A DNA stretch of 25,335 bases, from assembly GCA_964444735.1 (NCBI GenBank), contig CAYUIJ010000028.1, positions 1 to 25,335 of the forward strand, written 5' to 3'. The position numbers and the translations under genes are program-made. Of this stretch, positions 17,569-25,335 are shown in pieces. Numbering within the stretch: position 1 is the stretch's first letter; the number at the start of each line of letters is the position of its first letter. The stretch is from Phocaeicola_A sp964444735 (GTDB lineage Bacteria > Bacteroidota > Bacteroidia > Bacteroidales > Bacteroidaceae). The notes below the pieces were generated by a model. It saw only the letters and a list, made by a program, of their open reading frames with translations. It was not told the DNA's origin and made no database searches.

Positions 17569-19608
17569 TCACCTGATCTTTTGTTTTTTCCCTTTTAGAA
17601 TATCCTCAAGCTTTATCAATTCGTCACGATATTGGGCGGCCTCTATAAAATCCAGTTTCTTTGCCGCATCCTGCATTTGCCTGCGGGTACGCTCTATGCT
17701 TTTCTCCAATTGCGGAACAGACATATGTTCTATTACCGGATCGGCTGCCGCCATATTAAACGATGGCTCAATATGCTCTTTTGATACAGAAGGGGCCGTT
17801 CCGGAAACTTCCGCCGCATCAAGCAAGGCTGTCATACGCCCTTTCCTGATTTGCCGGGGAGTTATTCCATGCGCCTCGTTATAGGCCAGCTGTTTGGCAC
17901 GCCGCCGGTTGGTTTCATCAATGGTCTGCTGCATGCTGCCGGTTATCTTATCGGCATACATGATTACCTTGCCATGCACATTACGCGCGGCACGTCCGGC
18001 AGTCTGTGTCAAAGAACGGTGACTCCGCAAAAAACCCTCCTTGTCAGCATCAAGAATTGCCACCAAAGACACTTCGGGCAAATCCAAGCCTTCACGAAGC
18101 AAGTTTACTCCTACCAAGACATCATACAGTCCCTGCCGCAAATCGTCCATAATCTTCACCCTTTCCAGTGTATCCACATCGCTATGAATATAATTGCATC
18201 TTATATTGTTACGCAGCAAATAGTCTGCCAGCTCTTCCGCCATCCTCTTTGTCAGAGTAGTCACAAGAATGCGTTCGTCCTGCTCTATACGCTGCCGTAT
18301 TTCCTCCATTAAATCGTCTATCTGATTCAGGCTTGGACGCACTTCAATGATCGGATCCAGAAGTCCGGTAGGCCTGATTACCTGTTCCACGACAATGCCT
18401 TCGCTTTTCATAAGCTCATAATCGGCCGGAGTCGCACTGACATAAATTACCTGTTTCGCCATTTCCTCAAACTCTCCAAACTTCAGCGGGCGGTTATCCA
18501 GTGCCGCAGGCAAACGGAAGCCATACTCTACCAGATTGGTCTTTCGTGCACGATCACCTCCATACATGGCCCGGATCTGGGGTATGCTAACATGGCTTTC
18601 ATCTATTACCATCAAAAAATCTTCCGGGAAAAAGTCCAATAAGCAATAAGGTCTTGTCCCCGCCTCTCTCCCGTCGAAATAACGGGAATAGTTTTCAATT
18701 CCCTGGCAATGTCCCAACTCACGAATCATTTCCATGTCATAGGTCACACGCTCATAAAGCCGCTTTGCTTCAAACGTTTTTCCTGTCTCTTTGAAATATT
18801 CCGTCTGTTTGGTCAAATCATCTTCTATCTGGCGGATGGCCTTCAATGTGCTTTCTTTGGTTGTCATAAACAGGCTGGCCGGATATATCCTGTATTCGTC
18901 AAATCCGGAAATCCTACGTGCGCTTTCCGCATTGACTTCTTCTATGGCATCAATTTCATCATCCCAAAATACTACCCTCAGCAAATTGTCACTATAAGCC
19001 AGGCAGATGTCTACCGTATCACCTTTCACACGGAAAGATCCGCGGTTAAGTTCCAAATCATTACGGATATACAGACTGTCGACCAGCCGGCGGAGAAACA
19101 CATTACGGTCCAGTTTCTGCCTGCAACGAATATCAATGACATTATTGTAGAAATCGGCAGGATTTCCCATACCATATATACACGAAACCGATGATACGAT
19201 AACAACATCTTTACGTCCGGACAGCAAAGCCGAGGTGGCAGCCAGCCTTAATTTGTCAATCTCATCGTTTATGGCAAGATCCTTTTCTATATAGGTATCA
19301 GTCGATGGCAAATATGCTTCCGGCTGATAATAATCATAGTATGATACATAATATTCTACGGCATTGTTCGGGAAAAATCCCTTAAACTCGCCATAAAGCT
19401 GTGCCGCCAATGTCTTATTATGACTTAATACCAAGGCTGGTTTATTGACATTCTTTATTACATTGGCTATGGTAAACGTCTTGCCAGATCCTGTTACTCC
19501 CAACAAAGTCTGGGCCTGAACGCCATGAAGCACGCCTTCGGTCAGTTGCGCTATTGCCTCAGGCTGATCACCTGTAGGACGATAATCTGATACTAATTCA
19601 AAATCCAT
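17569..19608 (-). CDS. uvrB: Excinuclease ABC subunit B
   Basis: Damage-recognition helicase-like subunit of nucleotide excision repair; loaded by UvrA, it verifies the lesion and recruits UvrC. The 679-residue length is normal. Visible are the Walker A GVTGSGKT (37-44), the beta-hairpin YYVSYYDYYQPEAYLPSTD (about 87-105) that inserts between DNA strands, the VIDESHVSIPQ motif II, the helicase motif VI region SLTQTAGRAARN, and the C-terminal UVR domain (about 631-672, KLDFIEAAQYRDELIKLED) that contacts UvrC. uvrA and uvrC are not in this window. A TAACTTTG box precedes the gene. Confidence 0.98.
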   Translation of the reverse strand: MDFELVSDYRPTGDQPEAIAQLTEGVLHGVQAQTLLGVTGSGKTFTIANVIKNVNKPALVLSHNKTLAAQLYGEFKGFFPNNAVEYYVSYYDYYQPEAYLPSTDTYIEKDLAINDEIDKLRLAATSALLSGRKDVVIVSSVSCIYGMGNPADFYNNVIDIRCRQKLDRNVFLRRLVDSLYIRNDLELNRGSFRVKGDTVDICLAYSDNLLRVVFWDDEIDAIEEVNAESARRISGFDEYRIYPASLFMTTKESTLKAIRQIEDDLTKQTEYFKETGKTFEAKRLYERVTYDMEMIRELGHCQGIENYSRYFDGREAGTRPYCLLDFFPEDFLMVIDESHVSIPQIRAMYGGDRARKTNLVEYGFRLPAALDNRPLKFGEFEEMAKQVIYVSATPADYELMKSEGIVVEQVIRPTGLLDPIIEVRPSLNQIDDLMEEIRQRIEQDERILVTTLTKRMAEELADYLLRNNIRCNYIHSDVDTLERVKIMDDLRQGLYDVLVGVNLLREGLDLPEVSLVAILDADKEGFLRSHRSLTQTAGRAARNVHGKVIMYADKITGSMQQTIDETNRRRAKQLAYNEAHGITPRQIRKGRMTALLDAAEVSGTAPSVSKEHIEPSFNMAAADPVIEHMSVPQLEKSIERTRRQMQDAAKKLDFIEAAQYRDELIKLEDILKGKKQKIR

Positions 19609-19636
19609 AATCGATCCGTTGATACTCTGATGAAGA

Positions 19637-19644
19637 CAAAGTTA
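19637..19644 (-). promoter_or_regulatory. Putative -7 box for uvrB
   Basis: Minus strand TAACTTTG, matching TAnnTTTG, 28 bases before the uvrB start. The nearest TTG is too close (15 bp), so the -33 is doubtful. I see no LexA-type site. Confidence 0.5.
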
Positions 19645-19869
19645 ATCGAAATACAGATACAAGCATGCAGGCGCGATAAGCCGCACACCATTTTTAACTA
19701 AAAATAAAAAAGAAATGAAAACGAAATGACATGTTTTTTAAATAAATATTAAAGGCGCAATTTATACTCATCCTGAGTTGCGTCATATACAGCACTGTTT
19801 ATCAACAGCCTAAGCAACAATCATAAAGATCACGCATTTTTAGTAAGTCCCAAAAGATGCAAAAAGAAA

Positions 19870-19900
19870 TTGCCTAAGACATGGTTTTTCAATAACTTTG
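19870..19900 (+). promoter_or_regulatory. Bacteroides-type promoter for the NlpC/P60 gene
   Basis: TTG at 19870-19872, a 20-bp spacer, and TAACTTTG at 19893-19900, ending 40 bases before the start codon. Confidence 0.7.
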
Positions 19901-19940
19901 AAGTCAGAAAGATGTCTAATCACCAGAAACCGATAAAAGA

Positions 19941-20429
19941 ATGAAATATATACGTACCCTCATGACTGCTGTATGCCTGGCTTTTGCAGCTTCCGCTTCC
20001 GCCAAGACCGTATCTTTATCCGATTCAATAACCGTTACGGGAAAAGACATTGTGCAACGTGCCATGAAATATATCGGCGTACCCTACCGCAGTGGACGTA
20101 TGAATCCGAAAGTAGGCTTTGACTGTTCCGGTTTTACAAGCTATGTTTTTAAGAAAGAAAACATTTCACTCACACGTTCCTCACGCTCCCAATTTCAGGA
20201 AGGCATAAAAATCAATGACTGTAAAGAGCTCAAAAAGGGAGATTTGGTGTTTTTCTGCGGTTCCGGAAAAAGCGGCGGCATCGGTCATGTAGGCATCGTC
20301 ACACAGGTGAACCATGAAACCGGCAGTTTTTCGTTTATTCATGCAAGCCGTGCGGGTGTCTGCATTTCCTCTTCAGAAGAGGCCTATTATCAGAAAAGAT
20401 ATGTCGGAGCATGCCGCATATTGTCTTAA
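19941..20429 (+). CDS. Secreted NlpC/P60 family cell-wall hydrolase
   Basis: A 162-residue cysteine peptidase of the NlpC/P60 fold, expected to cleave peptide bonds in peptidoglycan stems (typically D-gamma-Glu to diamino acid). The N-terminus MKYIRTLMTAVCLAFAASASA is a signal peptide, so it acts in the periplasm. The catalytic residues are visible: Cys62 in FDCSGFTSYVF, His116 in GHVGIV and the third polar residue His134 in FIHAS. There is no additional SH3 or LysM domain, so this is a minimal catalytic-domain enzyme. It has its own promoter and ends 14 bases from the convergent YigZ gene. Confidence 0.94.
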   Translation: MKYIRTLMTAVCLAFAASASAKTVSLSDSITVTGKDIVQRAMKYIGVPYRSGRMNPKVGFDCSGFTSYVFKKENISLTRSSRSQFQEGIKINDCKELKKGDLVFFCGSGKSGGIGHVGIVTQVNHETGSFSFIHASRAGVCISSSEEAYYQKRYVGACRILS

Positions 20430-20443
20430 AGACAGGTATTTTT

Positions 20444-21049
20444 TCATTCATCCGTATCAAAACGCAAAGTCTCCACTTTTTCCAGCCGCATCCGTAAACG
20501 CGGCACCAGCGAACTGCGGATACGCAATGTCATAATGCAGTCCATATCATACGACTGTGAGACAACAACCGGATTCTCTTCTTTGACAACCCGCATCACA
20601 TCATTCAAAAAAGGATATCCAAATGTTATCCCAACGTCTTCACATACCGTTTTTTCTATAATCGTGGCGTTTGCTATGGCTTCTGCAGCCACTGCACGAT
20701 AGGCTGCAATCAGACCGCCTGTCCCCAGCTTGACTCCTCCGAAATAGCGTACTACAATTATCAATATATCTGTCAGTCCATTGGAATTTATCTGCCCGAG
20801 AATCGGCTTCCCGGCCGTTCCCGAAGGCTCACCGCTATCACTGGCACGAAAGTCTGTACGTTCATGTCCCAGCATATAGGCATAGCACACATGCCTGGCA
20901 TCATAATATTTTTTCCGATACTCTTCCAGATATGACTTTACCTCACCCTGCGAGCGGGCCGGTAAGGCTATCGCAATAAACCTGCTGCGCTTTTCCGTAT
21001 AAACGGCTTCAGCCCTGCCAGCAATCGTCTTGTAAGCATCTTCTTCCAT
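20444..21049 (-). CDS. YigZ/IMPACT family protein (UPF0029)
   Basis: A two-domain protein of about 201 residues. The N-terminal IMPACT domain carries the family motifs YDARHVCYAYMLG, SDSGEPSGTAGKPIL and VVRYFGGVKLGTGGL; the C-terminal half is the smaller DUF1949-like domain. Eukaryotic IMPACT regulates the kinase GCN2, while the bacterial role is unresolved. I prefer the ATG at 21049 (MEEDAYKTIAGRAEAVYTEK), as homologues start close to it; an in-frame ATG at 21064 would add five residues. It converges on the NlpC/P60 gene with a 14-base gap. Confidence 0.9.
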   Translation of the reverse strand: MEEDAYKTIAGRAEAVYTEKRSRFIAIALPARSQGEVKSYLEEYRKKYYDARHVCYAYMLGHERTDFRASDSGEPSGTAGKPILGQINSNGLTDILIIVVRYFGGVKLGTGGLIAAYRAVAAEAIANATIIEKTVCEDVGITFGYPFLNDVMRVVKEENPVVVSQSYDMDCIMTLRIRSSLVPRLRMRLEKVETLRFDTDE

Positions 21050-21123
21050 AGCATCTGCAAACATAGCTAAAAAAACGGAGTTCCTTGCTGATGCTTAATA
21101 AAAAACCGCCATCCGGAAAAACA

Positions 21124-21270
21124 TCATACAGCCCATAACCCAATCGCAATACGGGCACATGCCTCGGCATCGGCCAAAGCGTGGCGATGACGCTTCAAGT
21201 CATAACCGCACCACGAAGCCACAGTCTGCAATTGAAAACCGGGAAGAAAAGGGAAAAATGTTCCGAAATT
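21124..21270 (-). pseudogene. C-terminal remnant of a DEDDh 3'-5' exonuclease
   Basis: About 40 codons on the minus strand read FLPGFQLQTVASWCGYDLKR and then HRHALADAEACARIAIGL, closely resembling the end of DnaQ-like/epsilon-type 3'-5' exonucleases of Bacteroidetes. The N-terminal Exo I and Exo II motifs are absent; the sequence upstream turns into unrelated DNA and a hairpin. At the place of the catalytic His (five residues before the Asp of LADAE) there is Arg, consistent with decay. The fragment sits between the serine operon and the YigZ gene. Confidence 0.7.
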
Positions 21271-21292
21271 CCCATAAGGCGATATACAGGCA

Positions 21293-21330
21293 AGAGCCGT
21301 ACAAGAAAACAGCATTCCCTGTACGGCTCT
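21293..21330. terminator. Hairpin after the serC-serA-DUF1015 operon
   Basis: AGAGCCGTACA and TGTACGGCTCT form a perfect 11-bp stem with a 16-base loop, 24 bases beyond the DUF1015 stop codon. No strong T-tract follows on the minus strand, so it is a likely but not canonical terminator, or a 3'-end stabilising structure. Confidence 0.55.
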
Positions 21331-21353
21331 GATATTCCATTTCAGGTATTTGC

Positions 21354-22601
21354 TTAGCTCAATTTGTGGATAACCAGTCCGGAACGGAGCTTAGGCTCAA
21401 ACCATGTAGTCTTGGGAGGCATGATGTTACCGCTGTCGGCTATATCCATAATTTGCTTCATTGTAACAGGATATAATGCCAGAGCCACTTTCATTTCACC
21501 GCTGTCTACACGGCGTTTCAATTCGCCCAGTCCACGGATGCCGCCTACGAAATCAATCCTCTTGTCTGAACGAAGATCCTTAATGCCCAGAATCTTGTCT
21601 AAGATAAGGCTTGAAGAGATAGTAACGTCTAATACCCCAATCGGATCATTGTCGTTATAAGTACCTTCCTTTGCAGTCAAGCCATACCACTTGCCTTCAA
21701 GATAAAGAGAGAAGTCGTGCAGTTTGCCAGGCCTGTAAATTTCCGTGCCTTTCTCTTCTACCATAAAGTTCTCACGAAGCGCATCAAGGAACTGTGCGGC
21801 TGTAAAGCCATTCAAATCCTTTACAACACGGTTGTAATCGATAATGGTCAACTGACTGGCGGGAAAACATGCGGCCATGAAGTAGTTGTATTCTTCGTCA
21901 CCCCGATGGCCGGGGTTCTCTCTGGCTTTTTCCGCACCGACAAGAGCCGCGGCGGCCGAACGGTGATGACCGTCTGCGATATACAATGAAGGCATTGCGG
22001 CAAACTCCTTTGTTATGGCCCGAATATCTTCTTCTTTATCAATAATCCAGAATTTATGGCCGAATCCATCGACAGGGGCAATAAAATCGTATACCGGCTT
22101 CCGTGCGGCATAACGCGCTACAATTTCATCCAGTCCGGCATTATCCGGATATGCAAGGAATACCGGCTCGATGTTCGCATTATTTACGCGCACATGTCTC
22201 ATACGGTCTTCCTCTTTGTCACGACGGGTTAACTCATGTTTTTTGATAACACCGTTTAAATAGTCTTCCACATAAGCGCAGACAACCAGTCCGTATTGCG
22301 TCTTGCCGTTCATTGTCTGCGCATAGATATAGTAGTTTTCCCTTGCGTCTTGAACAAGCCATCCCCTCTCCTGGAATTTCCGGAAGTTTTCAGCCGCCTT
22401 GTCATAAACGCGGGGATCATGCTCGTCTGTGCCTTCGGGGAAATCAATTTCCGGCCTGATGATATGATACAGGGACTTTTCATTTCCTTCAGCCTCCTTG
22501 CGGGCTTCTTCAGAATTCAAAACGTCATAAGGACGTGATTCGATCTGCTCTACAAATTCCTCCGGTGGTCGAATCCCTTTAAAAGGTTTTATAATTGCCA
22601 T
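21354..22601 (-). CDS. DUF1015 family protein
   Basis: A 415-residue cytosolic protein of the DUF1015 family, with the characteristic start IKPFKGIRPPEE, the KHELTRRDKEEDRMRH block (121-136), ADGHHRSAAA (209-218) and the C-terminal IRGLGELKRRVDSGEM region. No reaction has been established for the family to my knowledge. Its recurrent place behind serC and serA in Bacteroidales suggests a role linked to serine or phosphoserine metabolism, which is inference. It begins 26 bases after serA ends and lacks its own promoter box, so it is the third gene of the operon. Confidence 0.93.
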   Translation of the reverse strand: MAIIKPFKGIRPPEEFVEQIESRPYDVLNSEEARKEAEGNEKSLYHIIRPEIDFPEGTDEHDPRVYDKAAENFRKFQERGWLVQDARENYYIYAQTMNGKTQYGLVVCAYVEDYLNGVIKKHELTRRDKEEDRMRHVRVNNANIEPVFLAYPDNAGLDEIVARYAARKPVYDFIAPVDGFGHKFWIIDKEEDIRAITKEFAAMPSLYIADGHHRSAAAALVGAEKARENPGHRGDEEYNYFMAACFPASQLTIIDYNRVVKDLNGFTAAQFLDALRENFMVEEKGTEIYRPGKLHDFSLYLEGKWYGLTAKEGTYNDNDPIGVLDVTISSSLILDKILGIKDLRSDKRIDFVGGIRGLGELKRRVDSGEMKVALALYPVTMKQIMDIADSGNIMPPKTTWFEPKLRSGLVIHKLS

Positions 22602-22627
22602 AATTAAAAATCTGTTTAAGCTGATAC

Positions 22628-23548
22628 TTATTTGTTCACACGGAATTTTTCACAGCCGTCTTTGATAAAGCCGACAATCTGTTTTGCCGCGGCAATGCCG
22701 GCATTGATATTGGCCTCCGCAGTCTGGGCTCCCATTTTTTTAGGAGTAGAGAAATAACGGCCGGCAAACTTAGAGGCGAACTCATCATTGGCTCCGGGCA
22801 TGATATCCGTTATGTACTTAATATCCGCACGCTCTTCCATCAACTTAATCAGTCCGGCCTCATTGATTACTTCCTTACGGGCGGTATTTACAAGAATACC
22901 TCCCTCTGGCATCAGATTAACGAGCGTGTAACCGACAGAATTCCTCGTTTCCGCGGTTGCGGGAATATGCAAAGAAACAATGTTGCAGCTCTTGTACAGT
23001 TCTTCAGCAGAATCAACAGCCTTCACGCCGGCGGCCTCAATGACTTCTTTCGGACAATACGCATCAAAAGCGCATACCTCCATGCCAAAGCCCTTGGCTA
23101 TGCGTGCAACATTACGGCCTACATTGCCAAAGGCATGGATGCCTAATGTCTTCCCTTTCAATTCTGTTCCCGAAGCGCCATTATAGAAGTTACGAACGGC
23201 ATATACCAGCAGACCGAACACCAGTTCGGCGACCGCATTGGAATTTTGTCCCGGAGTATTCATAACACATACATTGTGAGCGGTAGCCGCGGCCAAATCA
23301 ACATTATCATAGCCGGCTCCTGCACGGACTACAATCTTCAATCGCTTTGCGGCTTCAAAAACCTCATTATCTATAATGTCACTACGTATGATAACGGCAT
23401 CTGCGTCTTTCACGGCTTCAAGCAGTTTTGCCTTTCCGCCATATTTTTCTAACAATACAAGTTCAAGACCTGCGTTTTCAGTCTCCTTGCGAATACCATC
23501 CACCGCTGCTTCAGCAAATGGCTTGTCTGTTGCGACTAATACTTTCAT
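22628..23548 (-). CDS. serA: D-3-phosphoglycerate dehydrogenase
   Basis: First step of serine synthesis, oxidising 3-phosphoglycerate to 3-phosphohydroxypyruvate with NAD+. The 306-residue product is the short form, with substrate- and nucleotide-binding domains but no C-terminal ACT or ASB regulatory domains, so serine feedback through an ACT domain is not expected. Visible are RAGAGYDNVD (75-84), the Rossmann motif GIHAFGNVGRNVA (136-148), and the catalytic Arg224 in NTARKEV. The usual catalytic His (TPH-G motif) is replaced by lysine in STPKKMGAQT (Lys270/271), which matches the lysine-type PGDHs described from Entamoeba and Bacteroidetes-like enzymes. Second gene of serC-serA-DUF1015. Confidence 0.95.
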   Translation of the reverse strand: MKVLVATDKPFAEAAVDGIRKETENAGLELVLLEKYGGKAKLLEAVKDADAVIIRSDIIDNEVFEAAKRLKIVVRAGAGYDNVDLAAATAHNVCVMNTPGQNSNAVAELVFGLLVYAVRNFYNGASGTELKGKTLGIHAFGNVGRNVARIAKGFGMEVCAFDAYCPKEVIEAAGVKAVDSAEELYKSCNIVSLHIPATAETRNSVGYTLVNLMPEGGILVNTARKEVINEAGLIKLMEERADIKYITDIMPGANDEFASKFAGRYFSTPKKMGAQTAEANINAGIAAAKQIVGFIKDGCEKFRVNK

Positions 23549-23674
23549 GGTTACGGTATTTATTGAAAAAGCCGGCTACCCGGATAATCAGAACCACAAT
23601 TCCGAACTCACTGATTTGAATAACCGGCTGTAAGATGTCTGAAATTTGATTATTGTAAAATTCACCCGGCTGCT

Positions 23675-24745
23675 TTAATGAGTCTTTTCAAACTCTTGCA
23701 TGCATTCTGTCAAAGCCCTTACGCTTTCCAATGGCATCGCGTTGTAGCAAGACGCACGGAAACCTCCCACGGAACGGTGGCCTTTGATGCCGACCATGCC
23801 TCTTTCGGTTGCAAACTTCATAAAGTCAGCCTCAAGCTCTTTATATTCGTCTTTCATCACGAAACAAATGTTCATGTAAGAACGGTCCTCATCACAGGTA
23901 ACTGTCCCGCGGAACAGACGGTTATGGTCAATTTCACCGTAAAGCAGCTCGGCTCTTTCCGCAGCGCGGCGCTGCATTTCAGCCACACCGCCCTGGGCCT
24001 TAATCCAGCGAAGATTCAGCATCGCGGAATAAACAGGCAGCACCGGAGGGGTATTAAACATCGATCCGCTGTCAATATGGGTCTGATAGTTCAGCATTGT
24101 AGGGATATAGCGTGACACCTTCCCTACGGCATCATTCCTGACAACCACGAATGTAACGCCGGCAGGAGCCAGATTTTTCTGAGCGCCGCCATAAATGCAG
24201 ATATATTTAGACACATCAACCGGACGAGAGAATATGTCTGAAGACATGTCTGAGATCACAGGAACCGGAGAATCAAAATCTTTTCTGATTTCAGTTCCAT
24301 AAATAGTGTTGTTGCTTGTAAAATGGAAATAATCCACGTCTGAAGGAATAACGAAATTCTTTGGAATATATGAAAAAGTGGCATCGGCCGATGAAGCGAC
24401 CTCAACAACTTCTCCAAAGCCCTTGGCCTCCTTAATGGCTTTCTTTGACCATACACCCGTGTTCAGATATGCCGCTTTCCTTTCCAGGAAGTTATAGGCA
24501 ACCATGCAGAACTGAGTGCTTGCGCCGCCCCCAAGAAACAATACGGAATATCCTTCCGGAACGTTCAGGATTTCCTTAAACAAAGCCTCAGCCTCATCCA
24601 TTACCGCCTGAAAGTCCTTGCCGCGGTGACTGACCTCCAGTACGGAAAGCCCTGAGCCATTGAAATCCAAAATGCCTTTGGCGGTCTCTTCGATAACTTC
24701 GCGAGGAAGGATTGACGGCCCCGCGCTAAAATTATGCTTCTTCAT
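23675..24745 (-). CDS. serC: Phosphoserine aminotransferase
   Basis: PLP-dependent class V aminotransferase that converts 3-phosphohydroxypyruvate and glutamate to phosphoserine, the second step of serine synthesis. It can also act in pyridoxine synthesis. The 356-residue length is typical. The start MKKHNFSAGPSILP is the family N-terminus; LGGGASTQF (71-79) binds the PLP phosphate, SDMSSDIFSRP follows the cofactor aspartate, and Lys190 in YGGAQKNLAPAGV is the PLP-binding lysine. First gene of the operon, with a strong promoter just upstream; 126 bases separate it from serA. Confidence 0.97.
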   Translation of the reverse strand: MKKHNFSAGPSILPREVIEETAKGILDFNGSGLSVLEVSHRGKDFQAVMDEAEALFKEILNVPEGYSVLFLGGGASTQFCMVAYNFLERKAAYLNTGVWSKKAIKEAKGFGEVVEVASSADATFSYIPKNFVIPSDVDYFHFTSNNTIYGTEIRKDFDSPVPVISDMSSDIFSRPVDVSKYICIYGGAQKNLAPAGVTFVVVRNDAVGKVSRYIPTMLNYQTHIDSGSMFNTPPVLPVYSAMLNLRWIKAQGGVAEMQRRAAERAELLYGEIDHNRLFRGTVTCDEDRSYMNICFVMKDEYKELEADFMKFATERGMVGIKGHRSVGGFRASCYNAMPLESVRALTECMQEFEKTH

Positions 24746-25156
24746 GTCAATATAAATTTTGGTTTATACTAATTTGTCATGCTACAAATTTACACATTAT
24801 TATTTGTCAGGCAACTTTTTTATTAAAAAAGTGACATTTGTCCACATAATTAATTATTTTGAATAATATAGGCTCATTTAGTATGTCATTTTGCCACAAT
24901 GAACGGGTTTCTGAATACTTATTTATGCATTTAATGTCATTTTGTTTCCTCAATGATAGTTTTAAGGTCTTTGATTTTTTCTCCTTTACCAGATTAAGGG
25001 TTCTTCCTTGGTTTTTTCCGACAAATTGCCACATAGGCACAATGTGCCCTAACATCTGTCAGCCCAATATCCCTGTGCCATTGTCTACAAGCGGTTTATT
25101 CCCATCTTCTCAATTCCCTCTGATCTTTCCGGGTTTCCGCAAAAACCAATGGATTT
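24746..25156. other. 411-bp region between the serC operon and a transposase remnant
   Basis: AT-rich, holding the serC promoter and a 9-bp palindrome (24814-24832, around ACTTTTTTA). ATGTCATTTTG occurs twice (24883-24893 and 24934-24944). A short GGCACA-A-TGTGCC palindrome is at 25036-25048. The 82-codon minus-strand open frame at 24807-25055 has no recognisable homology and overlaps the promoter. No gene is supported. Confidence 0.5.
24785..24814 (-). promoter_or_regulatory. Bacteroides-type promoter for serC-serA-DUF1015
   Basis: Minus strand: TTG at 24814-24812, a 19-bp spacer, and TAAATTTG at 24792-24785, ending 39 bases before the serC ATG. The -33 element overlaps a 9-bp AT-rich palindrome. 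Confidence 0.8.
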
Positions 25157-25335
25157 TCAGGGAAAAGAACGATGTCCGGAGTACTCTATCCGTACAATGT
25201 CCTTCGGCTCGTCATTGACCGTCTCAATCAAGGCTCTTTTTCTGGGCAGAATCTTGTCAGCACTGCTCGTCAGCGAGTTCCTCATATTGTCTTTGACTTT
25301 GATGATGAGCCGCATATCGTTAAGGAAAAGGCTCT
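25157..25335 (-). mobile_element. C-terminal part of an IS982-like transposase, running off the right edge
   Basis: The minus-strand frame entering from the right edge reads DMRLIIKVKDNMRNSL, then ILPRKRALIETVNDEPKDIV, then RIEYSGHRSFP and a stop at 25157. This resembles the end of IS982-family DDE transposases (pattern LRKRalIETVnD.LKNI.QiEHSRHRSf), with the last catalytic Glu in RALIETV. The stop comes directly after HRSFP, whereas family members usually continue some 20-25 residues (NLL.GL.AY), so the copy is probably truncated or frameshifted. The rest lies beyond the window. Confidence 0.75.

Larger units (their letters stand above)
19609..19940. other. 332-bp divergent promoter region between uvrB and the NlpC/P60 gene
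   Basis: AT-rich. It holds -7 boxes for both flanking genes (19637-19644 minus and 19893-19900 plus) and an imperfect inverted repeat around 19752-19784 (ACTCATCCTGAGT core). No gene is supported. Confidence 0.55.

Noticed and set aside
21366..21374. TGTGGATAA, a perfect DnaA box (reverse of TTATCCACA)
   Set aside because: Single copy inside the 3' end of the DUF1015 gene; no cluster of boxes or AT-rich unwinding region, so it does not indicate an origin.
24883..24944. Two copies of ATGTCATTTTG 51 bases apart, considered as a repeat array
   Set aside because: Only two copies of 11 bases in AT-rich DNA; no regular array and no CRISPR-like structure.
24807..25055. 82-codon lysine-rich minus-strand ORF upstream of serC
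   Set aside because: Overlaps the serC promoter, has AT-driven composition (Lys, Asn, Ile) and no recognisable family.

Overview
The window looks like ordinary chromosome from a Bacteroidales bacterium, most likely Bacteroidaceae; I cannot name the species. The evidence is lineage-typical proteins (the Bacteroidetes form of RNA polymerase omega, DUF4293, DUF4421, a serC-serA-DUF1015 cluster, a large TamB-like protein) and repeated Bacteroides-type promoters (TTG, 19-20 bp, TAnnTTTG). It is mainly housekeeping DNA with several informal, GC-rich intergenic stretches.

Layout, left to right. Positions 438-2261 (minus) hold a tightly overlapping operon, dtd - MazG-like pyrophosphohydrolase - deoC. 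A perfect 16-bp parS site (2398-2413) separates it from mnmG (2422-4293, minus). A 610-bp gap with a C10 tract follows, then an acyltransferase-3 gene (4904-5996, minus) broken by a G9 tract, and a multipass membrane protein (6065-7072, minus). After a 685-bp gap with a strong hairpin come a DUF4421 outer-membrane-type protein (plus), a secreted C1B cysteine peptidase (minus) and a 1480-residue TamB-like protein (plus). A 617-bp gap leads to the bamD - rpoZ - DUF4293 operon (minus), uvrB (minus), an NlpC/P60 hydrolase (plus), a YigZ/IMPACT protein (minus), a decayed exonuclease fragment, and the serC - serA - DUF1015 serine-synthesis operon (minus). The right edge carries the C-terminal part of an IS982-like transposase (minus).

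Together the genes cover tRNA quality control and modification (dtd, mnmG), nucleotide clean-up (MazG-like, deoC), DNA repair (uvrB), envelope assembly and modification (bamD, TamB, acyltransferase, DUF4421) and serine synthesis.

The most interesting signal is the acyltransferase. As sequenced, a run of nine G puts the conserved N-terminus (LRFPLM...) and the rest of the enzyme in different frames. Removing one G restores a continuous reading frame of about 363 codons and places the conserved Arg and His exactly in the family's R-X10-H spacing, with the G tract encoding residues between them. This is what a slipped-strand, phase-variable surface-modification gene caught in the OFF state would look like. 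The parS site, the apparent loss of a normal start codon for tamB, and the remnants of an exonuclease and a transposase are secondary observations. I found no CRISPR array, tRNA or rRNA gene, or complete mobile element.
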